From Polaribacter sp. MED152 (GTDB taxonomy: Bacteria; Bacteroidota; Bacteroidia; Flavobacteriales; Flavobacteriaceae): a stretch of DNA of 64,000 bases. Shown here one piece after another: positions 58,057 through 64,000 of the stretch (position 1 is its first letter; each line of letters begins with the position of its first letter). The stretch is from the NCBI RefSeq assembly GCF_000152945.2, contig NC_020830.1, positions 1,870,501-1,934,500 of the forward strand. The letters are read 5' to 3'. A program made the translations under genes and the position numbers. A model generated the notes under the pieces. The model searched no databases and was not told the origin of the DNA. It saw nothing but the letters and a program-made list of their open reading frames with translations.

Positions 58057-58239
58057 ATAAAAATCAGATGTTTTTGTTCTTGTTCAGTTTTTGAATTGTT
58101 GAATTATTAAATCATTGAATTAAGAGCAATTACATTCTGATGATTACCTAAAACTGCAAGTGCACTTTTAGACCATCACCAAAAAATTACATAAAAAGTG
58201 AACTTGATTTCAATTAAAATTAAGTTCAACAGCAATCAT

Positions 58240-60288
58240 ATGAAAAAATTTATCATTATACTTTTAATTGTACAGTGTTCAAATCTGTTTGTTCAGGCGC
58301 AAGATGTGCTCTCAAACAAATACGATTTAATGCCTTGGCCTAAAGAAATTACTGAGTACTCAGACCAATTTACAATAGATCAAAATTTGACCATTGCTAT
58401 AAATTCAAAAAAATCTGAACGAGTTGATAAAGCTGCTGTTCGTTTTTTAAGAAGGTTGGCTCACAGAACTGGTGTTTTTTTAGATAAAGGCTTTCCTGTT
58501 TACAATCAAAAAGGAAATATAAATTTAATTTATGATACTGCAAGTGCTTTAAACTTAAACACAGACGAAAGTTATGTGTTAGAAATATCTAAGTCTAAAA
58601 TAGATATAACAGCAAAATCTGACGTTGGAATTTTAAGAGGTTTAGAAACCTTATTACAGCTTACACAATTCAACAAAAAAACATATTATTTTCCAAATGT
58701 AACCATTAATGATGCTCCAAGATTTGTATGGAGAGGGTTAATGATAGATGTTTCTAGGCATTTTCAGCCTATTGATGTTATTAAAAGAAATTTGGAAGCT
58801 ATGGCTTCTGTTAAAATGAACGTATTTCACTGGCATTTAACAGACGATCAAGGGTTTAGAATAGAATCTAAGGTATATCCAAAATTACAGGAGTTTGCTT
58901 CTGATGGTCTTTTTTATACCCAAAATCAAATTAAAGATGTTGTCGCTTTTGCCAACAATTTAGGAATTAGAGTAATACCAGAAATTGATGTTCCTGGACA
59001 TGCATCTGCAATTTTAACAGCTTATCCTGAGTTAGGCAGTAAAGACAACTACACCTATTCTATAGAGCGTTTTGCTGGTGTTTTTGATCCAACTTTAGAT
59101 CCTTCAAAAGAAATTACCTATACATTTTTAGAAAATTTATTTACAGAAATTACACCCCTATTTCCTGATGAATATTTTCATATTGGTGGTGATGAAAATG
59201 AAGGAAAACATTGGAGTGAAAATGAAGAAATTAAAAAGTTTAAAGAAAAACATCAACTTAAAAACAACCACGAACTACAAACTCATTTTAACATCCGATT
59301 AGAAAAAATTCTAAATAAACTAGGTAAAAAATTAATGGGTTGGGATGAAATTTTAACCCCTAACATGCCAACCACAGCAGTTATACATTCTTGGCGTGGA
59401 GAAAATGAAGGTGTTGCAAATGGCGGCTCTTTAATTGAGGCTGCAAAAAAAGGCTATCAAACAGTACTTTCAAACGGCTTTTACATAGATAGAATGTTGT
59501 CTGTTGAACATCATTATGCAGTAGATCCTATTGGTGATATTAAATTAAGCAAAGAAGAACTTTCTAAGATTTTAGGTGGTGAAGCTACAATGTGGAGCGA
59601 GCTTGTTACACCACAAACTATAGATTCTAGAATTTGGCCTAGAACTGCTGCAATTGCAGAGCGCCTTTGGTCTACAAAAGATGTGAAAGACATAGATAAT
59701 ATGAAAAAACGCCTTTCTGTAATCTCTTATCAATTAGAAGAATTAGGGCTAACTCATATTAAAAATAGAGATGTTATTTTAAGAAGTATTAGTCATAATC
59801 AAGACATTTCTTCTTTAGAAGATTTGGTTAAAATTTGCGAGCCTTTAAAAATTTACGCAAGAAATAAAGATGGTATAGAATACAAAACCTATTCTTCATT
59901 CAGCTTATTTGCTGATGCTTGTACTGCTGATGCAATAGATGCTACTACTTTTAATAAAAAAGTAGCGAACTTTCTAAAAGTACAAAACAGGTTAAACACA
60001 GCTAACATACTTGCTTTCTTAGAAAAATGGGCTAAAAACTACGATACTTTTTCTCAGTTAGAGAAGAATCCGAAAGTGAGTGTCTTAGAAGATTTGTCTA
60101 AAAACTTATCTATAGCCAGCACTATTCTTAAACAAGCTATTGAAAATAAAAAAATTAACAACGATAATCTGTTGGTACTTCAAAATGCAATTGCCTATTT
60201 AAAATTACCAGTTGCAGATACAGAAGTTGTTATTGTAACTGCTTTAGAACAACTTGAAAAGCACTGCAAAGAAAATTATAAAAAGTAA
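58240..60288 (+). CDS. Beta-N-acetylhexosaminidase (GH20), secreted
   Basis: A 682-residue enzyme that releases terminal GlcNAc or GalNAc from oligosaccharides. From the ATG at 58240 it has a signal peptide (MKKFIIILLIVQCSNLFVQAQ); the open frame to a GTG at 58198 would bury this, so I chose 58240. The GH20b accessory domain (about 27-150) precedes the GH20 barrel with HLTDDQGFRIESKVYP, the PGHASA loop and the catalytic Asp318-Glu319 pair in HIGGDE. GH20 uses substrate-assisted catalysis through the N-acetyl group. It probably works in the periplasm after SusCD uptake. Confidence 0.94.
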   Translation: MKKFIIILLIVQCSNLFVQAQDVLSNKYDLMPWPKEITEYSDQFTIDQNLTIAINSKKSERVDKAAVRFLRRLAHRTGVFLDKGFPVYNQKGNINLIYDTASALNLNTDESYVLEISKSKIDITAKSDVGILRGLETLLQLTQFNKKTYYFPNVTINDAPRFVWRGLMIDVSRHFQPIDVIKRNLEAMASVKMNVFHWHLTDDQGFRIESKVYPKLQEFASDGLFYTQNQIKDVVAFANNLGIRVIPEIDVPGHASAILTAYPELGSKDNYTYSIERFAGVFDPTLDPSKEITYTFLENLFTEITPLFPDEYFHIGGDENEGKHWSENEEIKKFKEKHQLKNNHELQTHFNIRLEKILNKLGKKLMGWDEILTPNMPTTAVIHSWRGENEGVANGGSLIEAAKKGYQTVLSNGFYIDRMLSVEHHYAVDPIGDIKLSKEELSKILGGEATMWSELVTPQTIDSRIWPRTAAIAERLWSTKDVKDIDNMKKRLSVISYQLEELGLTHIKNRDVILRSISHNQDISSLEDLVKICEPLKIYARNKDGIEYKTYSSFSLFADACTADAIDATTFNKKVANFLKVQNRLNTANILAFLEKWAKNYDTFSQLEKNPKVSVLEDLSKNLSIASTILKQAIENKKINNDNLLVLQNAIAYLKLPVADTEVVIVTALEQLEKHCKENYKK

Positions 60289-60293
60289 TAAGT

Positions 60294-61142
60294 ATGATTT
60301 TAGTTGCTGATAGTGGCTCTACAAAATGCGATTGGATTCTATACAACCACAAAGAAAGTAATCCTTTAAAAATTAGAACAAAAGGTTTAAATCCTGCTGT
60401 GCTTAATAAAAAGAATTTTCTAAAAATTGTGGCATCTAGCAAAGAATTAGAAAGCGTTAAAGATCGAGTTCAAGAAATTAAATTTTTTGGAGCTGGTTGT
60501 GGCTCTAAGACTAATCAGCAAAAAGTAAATGAAATTTTAACATCTTACTTTACAAATGCAAAATGCACTACCAAAGAAGATACAATGGCTGCTGTTTTAG
60601 CTACCACTAAAGAGCCTGCTGTGGTTTGTATTTTAGGTACAGGTTCTAATTGTTGTTATTTTGACGGACAAAATATACATATGAAAACCCCTGCTTTAGG
60701 CTATTTATTAATGGATGAAGCTAGTGGAAATTATTTTGGTAAAGAATTGCTTAAAAGCTATTACTATTTAACCATGCCAAAAGAATTGGCAAGCCTATTT
60801 AATACAGAGTATTCATTAAATGAAAAAGATGTTTTAAAAGGCTTGTATCAATCTAAAAGACCAAACAAATATTTGGCTGGTTTTGCCCCTTTTTTATTTA
60901 AATACCAAGAACATAAATTTATAAATGATTTACTGTTAGATGGCTTTAGAACATTTGTAAATCATCATGTTTTGAAACATAGAGAGGCTTTAAAACATGT
61001 GCCTGTGCATTTTGTTGGCTCTATAGCTTTCTATGGCCAAAAACAAATAAAACAAGTGTTAGCAGAAAGAGGAATTACAGGTGGTGTTTTTATAAAAAAC
61101 CCTTTAGATCATATTGTGGAACATAAAATAAACATCCATTGA
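60294..61142 (+). CDS. BadF/BcrA-type ATPase, probable N-acetylglucosamine kinase
   Basis: A 282-residue ASKHA-fold kinase with the phosphate-1 motif at the N-terminus (ADSGSTKCDW) and a second ATP site with AAVLAT...CILGTGSNCCYFDG (phosphate-2 motif). The family (BadF/BadG/BcrA ATPase) includes N-acetylglucosamine kinases, and the position 5 bases after the GH20 gene fits phosphorylation of freed GlcNAc before NagB. The product would be GlcNAc-6-P. Overlaps the next small ORF by 4 bases. Confidence 0.85.
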   Translation: MILVADSGSTKCDWILYNHKESNPLKIRTKGLNPAVLNKKNFLKIVASSKELESVKDRVQEIKFFGAGCGSKTNQQKVNEILTSYFTNAKCTTKEDTMAAVLATTKEPAVVCILGTGSNCCYFDGQNIHMKTPALGYLLMDEASGNYFGKELLKSYYYLTMPKELASLFNTEYSLNEKDVLKGLYQSKRPNKYLAGFAPFLFKYQEHKFINDLLLDGFRTFVNHHVLKHREALKHVPVHFVGSIAFYGQKQIKQVLAERGITGGVFIKNPLDHIVEHKINIH

Positions 61143-61432
61143 AAAAAGTAGAACCTCACTTTTTTACAACTCAAAAAACCTTTCAAAATAAAAGTGTTTA
61201 TAAACGATTTTTAAATTGGTTGAGTGGTGAATTTGATTTGTATTTACAAGATAACTCAGATTGTTTTACAGTTTATTTTCCTTATAAAAAATTGTCTGTA
61301 ACCCAACTAGAAAAGGCAGATAGCTCTTTTGTTGCTCAAATTAATGTAGAGGCAAAAATTAGTCAAGAAGGTGTAAAACTAATAAATGCAGTAGATTCTT
61401 TGTATTTGCATTTGTTAAAAATGAATAGCTAA
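61139..61432 (+). CDS. 97-residue protein of unknown function coupled to the kinase
   Basis: A small protein without signal peptide or membrane helix that starts with a TTG overlapping the kinase stop codon (TTGA at 61139-61142). It has aromatic and basic patches (VYKRFLNWLSGEFDLYLQD) and a helical end. I do not recognise it. The 4-base overlap argues for translational coupling and a role tied to the GlcNAc operon, but a spurious ORF cannot be fully excluded. Confidence 0.5.
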   Translation: MKKVEPHFFTTQKTFQNKSVYKRFLNWLSGEFDLYLQDNSDCFTVYFPYKKLSVTQLEKADSSFVAQINVEAKISQEGVKLINAVDSLYLHLLKMNS

Positions 61433-61500
61433 ACACAAAAGTTTAACTTTTTCAAGGACTAGAACTTCACTGCAAAACAGGAAGTGGATATACCCATCTT

Positions 61501-61821
61501 TTAATCATTCTTATTGTAATTATCATAGAGATATAATGGTAGTGCTAGAGAAAAGCCAACAATAAATAAAGAAACCAAATACTTTATAAATTGATTTTTT
61601 TTGATTGCTTTTACTCTTAATCTATAAATAAGAAAAATTAGAAAAGATGTAGCTGCAATAGTTAAATCCGCATTTAAAATATTCATTGCATAATTCTGGT
61701 TAATTTGCTCAAAAAATAGCGAAGTAGACCATTCCCAATTGTTTGTTTCAATAAATTTAAAAATGTAATAATATGGATAAACTATTCCTACAATACATAA
61801 TAACGCAAAGACTTTTTTCAT
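61501..61821 (-). CDS. DUF2834 membrane protein
   Basis: From the ATG at 61821 this is a 106-residue membrane protein with three hydrophobic helices: MKKVFALLCIVGIVYPYYYIF, LTIAATSFLIFLIYRLRV and YLVSLFIVGFSLALPLYLYD. The Trp- and Asn-rich loop between the first two (NNWEWSTSLFFEQINQN...NAD) is typical of DUF2834. The open frame continues 18 residues further upstream (to 61875), but that stretch is unlikely to be part of the protein. Role of the family is unknown. Convergent with the GlcNAc operon. Confidence 0.72.
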   Translation of the reverse strand: MKKVFALLCIVGIVYPYYYIFKFIETNNWEWSTSLFFEQINQNYAMNILNADLTIAATSFLIFLIYRLRVKAIKKNQFIKYLVSLFIVGFSLALPLYLYDNYNKND

Positions 61822-62053
61822 ATAATAAATTATTTTTATAGGTTTAAATAAATTTGTGATATGAAAGATAAGCAATATTTAATTCTGAGTCATAGCTACT
61901 ACTGTATATAAGGTTTATGTGTTTTTTTTTAATTTATCTCATGATAAAAAATCAGCATAGCAATATAACAATGGTTAACAAGCAACGATTAATAGAATTG
62001 TAAAGTTTCAAAAAAAGATTAAAAAAGGGGTTTTGTGGGAATAGATACCAAAT
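61822..62053. other. Intergenic AT-rich region, no gene seen
   Basis: This AT-rich stretch lies between the DUF2834 gene and the tRNA terminator. I see no convincing ORF, RNA fold or repeat in it. It probably holds the promoter of the DUF2834 gene. Confidence 0.6.
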
Positions 62054-62095
62054 AAAAAACCTTAAAAAGCTGATTAAAAGCTAATTAAGGTTTTT
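62054..62095 (-). terminator. Terminator after the tRNA gene
   Basis: An 11-bp stem AAAAACCTTAA/TTAAGGTTTTT (62055-62065 with 62085-62095) with a 19-base loop lies just downstream of the tRNA on the minus strand and ends in a T-run on that strand. Confidence 0.75.
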
Positions 62096-62100
62096 AAAAG

Positions 62101-62174
62101 TGGTCCCACATGGACTCGAACCATGGACCACCTGATTATGAGTCAGGTGCTCTAACCAACTGAGCTATAGGACC
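62101..62174 (-). tRNA. tRNA with anticodon CAU, probably tRNA-Ile2 (lysidine type)
   Basis: Read on the minus strand this is a 74-base cloverleaf: 7-bp acceptor stem GGTCCTA/TGGGACC, D-arm AGCTCAG...GAGC, anticodon stem CCTGA/TCAGG with loop CTCATAA (anticodon CAT), and T-arm with GGTTCGAGTCC. It ends in discriminator A with no encoded CCA. CAU can be Met or Ile2. The acceptor pairs C4-G69 and C5-G68 are those reported as TilS determinants of Ile2 in E. coli, whereas elongator tRNA-Met there has U4-A69/A5-U68. So I favour Ile2. Confidence 0.75.
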
Positions 62175-62237
62175 AATAATTTAGGGTGCAAATGTACTAT
62201 TAATTTTAAATTATTCGCAAATAAAATTAAAGAATAA

Positions 62238-63209
62238 TTACACTGTTCTATTCATTAACCAAGTACCAAAGTTTCTTAGGTTTGTTTTGTTTGCTTCAGA
62301 AATATCCATTTGATCTAAAGTGTCAAAAGCTTTTTGAGTGTATTTCTCTATTTCTTTAGACATCAAGTAAGGTATATCATTCATTTGATAAATTCGTGTA
62401 ACCTCTACTACCTTAAAGCCATTATCTTTTAATTTTTTTCTGTAGAAATATTTTAATTTCTTTTTGGTATCCTTATCTGCAACTTCTAATGTTTTAAGAT
62501 ACAAGAAGGTTTTTTTGTTCTCCATGATATCTCCACCTATTTGTTTACCAAAAGTTTCTGGATCTCCAAAAGTGTCTAAATAATCATCTTGGAGTTGAAA
62601 AGCCAACCCTAAGTTTAAACCAAAATCATAAATAAGATCTGCATTTTTATCATCACTCTCAGCAACAATAGCTCCCATTTTTAAAGCTGCTGCAACCAAT
62701 ACAGACGTCTTTAAACAAATCATATTTAAATACTCATCTATGGTTACTTTTTTACGCGTTTCAAAATCAACATCCAATTGCTGACCATCACAAACTTCTA
62801 AAGCAGTTTTACTAAATAATTTGGCCAATTTTTGAAAAACTTCTGGCTTGTAATTTTCAAAATACTTGTAAGCCAAAATTAACATTGCATCTCCAGAAAG
62901 AATGGCTGTATTAATATCCCATTTTTCATGAACTGTAGCTTTACCCCTTCTAAGAGGTGCATCATCCATAATGTCATCATGAACTAAAGTAAAGTTATGA
63001 AAAACCTCTACTGCTAATGCAGCTGGTAACGCTTTATTATAATCTGCTCCAAAAATGTCTGCAGCCATTAAGGTTAAAACAGGTCTAATTCGTTTACCCC
63101 CTAATTTTAAAATATAATCTACTGGTTCGTATAAATTTTTAGGCTCTTGAACCCAATCTTTAGATTCTAAATAGGATAAAAATTCTTCTTGATAATGCTT
63201 AATGTCCAA
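62238..63209 (-). CDS. Polyprenyl diphosphate synthase (short-chain type)
   Basis: A 323-residue trans-isoprenyl diphosphate synthase that chains IPP onto allylic diphosphates. First Asp-rich motif DDIMD at 78-82, with RRGK after it, and second motif QLQDDYLDTFGD followed by KQIGGD. Phe73 at -5 before the first motif suggests a C15-C20 product (inference from the family). The start must be TTG 63209 (or a rarer codon): an in-frame stop lies five codons upstream, and the conserved start KHYQEEFLSYLES follows within three residues. Confidence 0.9.
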   Translation of the reverse strand: MDIKHYQEEFLSYLESKDWVQEPKNLYEPVDYILKLGGKRIRPVLTLMAADIFGADYNKALPAALAVEVFHNFTLVHDDIMDDAPLRRGKATVHEKWDINTAILSGDAMLILAYKYFENYKPEVFQKLAKLFSKTALEVCDGQQLDVDFETRKKVTIDEYLNMICLKTSVLVAAALKMGAIVAESDDKNADLIYDFGLNLGLAFQLQDDYLDTFGDPETFGKQIGGDIMENKKTFLYLKTLEVADKDTKKKLKYFYRKKLKDNGFKVVEVTRIYQMNDIPYLMSKEIEKYTQKAFDTLDQMDISEANKTNLRNFGTWLMNRTV

Positions 63210-63297
63210 ATCTTTAAATTTTTATGTAAAAATAATGTAAAGAATTCGTAGAAATTAAATGTTATGTTAAAAAATCATTAAAACTTTGGAAACTATT

Positions 63298-63328
63298 TTT
63301 GTTTCTAAAGTTTCCTGTTGTACTTTTG
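63298..63328 (+). promoter_or_regulatory. Promoter of the TetR gene
   Basis: TTTG at 63298-63301 and TACTTTTG at 63321-63328, separated by 19 bases, match the Bacteroidota sigma-ABfr consensus TTTG-N19-TAnnTTTG without mismatch. The ATG at 63339 lies only 10 bases after the -7 box, so the transcript would be almost leaderless. Confidence 0.75.
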
Positions 63329-63338
63329 CACCCACTTT

Positions 63339-63953
63339 ATGAAAGATAAAATTTTAGAAAAATCGCAAGAACTGTTCTTAAACCTTGGTTTTAAGAGCGT
63401 TACTATGGATGAAATAGCCAACTCATTAGGTATTTCTAAAAAAACTTTATACAAGCATTACTCTAACAAAACGCAATTAGTAGAACAAGTTACAGATCAT
63501 CTGTTTGATAATATTTGTTGTGAGATTGATAGTGTTTATGATTTAGTCCTAAACCCTATTGAAGAACTTTTTGAGATAAAAAAAGTGGTTTTACAGAATT
63601 TGAAAGATGAAAAATCGTCTCCTCAATATCAACTTCAAAAGTATTATCCAAAAATATATCTTGAGCTAAAGAACAAGCAATTTGGGGTTATGCAAGGTTC
63701 TATAAAAGAAAACTTAAGTACAGGCATAGAGCTTAATTTATATAGAAATGATATAGATATAGAGTTTATTTCTAGGTTATATTTTCATGGTTTAGTTGGG
63801 GTTAGAGATAGAGATTTATTTCCTCTTCAACAATACTCTATGAACGATTTAATTACCAACTACTTAGACTATCATTTAAGAGGAATTGCTACAGATAAAG
63901 GAATAGAAGAATTAGAAAATCAATTAAACAAACAATCCGTTATTTATGAATAA
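63339..63953 (+). CDS. TetR/AcrR-family transcriptional regulator
   Basis: A 204-residue repressor from ATG 63339. The N-terminal helix-turn-helix is MDEIANSLGISKKTLYKHYSNKTQLVEQV. The C-terminal half is a helical ligand and dimer domain. An upstream TTG (63318) in frame lies between the promoter boxes and is rejected as a start. Its last 8 bases overlap a gene for an exported protein, as in operons where TetR controls an efflux system. Ligand unknown. Confidence 0.88.
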   Translation: MKDKILEKSQELFLNLGFKSVTMDEIANSLGISKKTLYKHYSNKTQLVEQVTDHLFDNICCEIDSVYDLVLNPIEELFEIKKVVLQNLKDEKSSPQYQLQKYYPKIYLELKNKQFGVMQGSIKENLSTGIELNLYRNDIDIEFISRLYFHGLVGVRDRDLFPLQQYSMNDLITNYLDYHLRGIATDKGIEELENQLNKQSVIYE

Positions 63954-64000
63954 ATATTTTTATGTATTCTGCTTATTAGTGTTTACATTAAATAGTAAAG
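63946..64000 (+). CDS. Start of an exported protein following tetR (partial)
   Basis: An ATG at 63946 overlaps the TetR stop and opens an 18-codon frame that runs off the window: MNKYFYVFCLLVFTLNSK. A Lys followed by a hydrophobic run looks like a signal peptide. In Bacteroidota, genes after such TetR regulators often encode a TolC-type outer-membrane efflux protein, but too little is visible to say so here. Confidence 0.55.
   Translation, partial: MNKYFYVFCLLVFTLNSK

Noticed and set aside
61822..61875. An 18-residue N-terminal extension of the DUF2834 protein
   Set aside because: It would put a charged, unrelated stretch before a good membrane start (MKKVFALLC); the family starts at the internal Met.

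Overview
The window is chromosomal DNA from a member of the Bacteroidota, almost certainly family Flavobacteriaceae and most like marine genera such as Polaribacter or Tenacibaculum (the genus is a guess). The evidence is the AT-rich composition, the lack of Shine-Dalgarno motifs, promoters of the Bacteroidota type (TTTG-N19-TAnnTTTG), a SusC/SusD pair, gliding and type IX secretion (T9SS) genes, a YehU/LytTR two-component pair and many short lipoproteins. I see no IS element, prophage, CRISPR array or rRNA.

Region 1 (1-12626) is mostly housekeeping and small metabolic genes: the end of a dihydroorotase-type gene, a DUF4296 lipoprotein, an NAD-dependent epimerase, tyrS, a YHS protein, mscL, a LuxE-like adenylating enzyme, two small proteins of unknown function, an isoaspartyl peptidase, an ALDH7-type dehydrogenase, a Schlafen-AlbA_2 protein, an aldo/keto reductase, an SDR and a large lipoprotein.

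Region 2 (12780-21229, minus strand) links sprE/porW, a bactofilin, two small AtpI/AtpZ-like membrane proteins and atpB-E-F-H-A-G. atpD and atpC are not here. Two long perfect stem-loops lie in the operon, directly after atpE and directly after atpA, the genes for the multicopy c and alpha subunits. The 3' end of atpG is duplicated just downstream.

Region 3 (21351-26661, minus strand) is a compact operon: a PadR regulator, four tandem paralogous membrane proteins with a shared N-terminal helical signature, a DUF5687 permease and an ABC ATPase. A 40-bp dyad overlaps the padR promoter. This is the best candidate for a poorly described system. thioredoxin and an M13 peptidase follow on the right.

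Region 4 (29530-47017, plus strand) is a sprCDBF-like cell-surface locus: an Ig-like repeat protein, a PorP/SprF-like barrel with a 16-residue repeat linker and a SPOR domain, a 3703-residue SprB-like adhesin, and SprF. Both the first and third proteins carry type B T9SS sorting domains.

Region 5 (47019-61432) is an N-acetylglucosamine/chito-oligosaccharide utilisation locus. On the minus strand are an aldose epimerase, a sugar MFS transporter and a LytTR/histidine kinase pair. Divergent from them are SusC, SusD, a NagB-PIG-L fusion, a GH20 hexosaminidase, a GlcNAc-kinase-like BadF protein and an unknown 97-residue protein. Import, chain cleavage, phosphorylation and deamination are all represented. 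No endochitinase or separate nagA is present.

Region 6 (61501-64000) holds a DUF2834 membrane protein, a tRNA with anticodon CAU (probably Ile2), a polyprenyl diphosphate synthase, and a TetR regulator that overlaps the start of a secreted protein running off the window.
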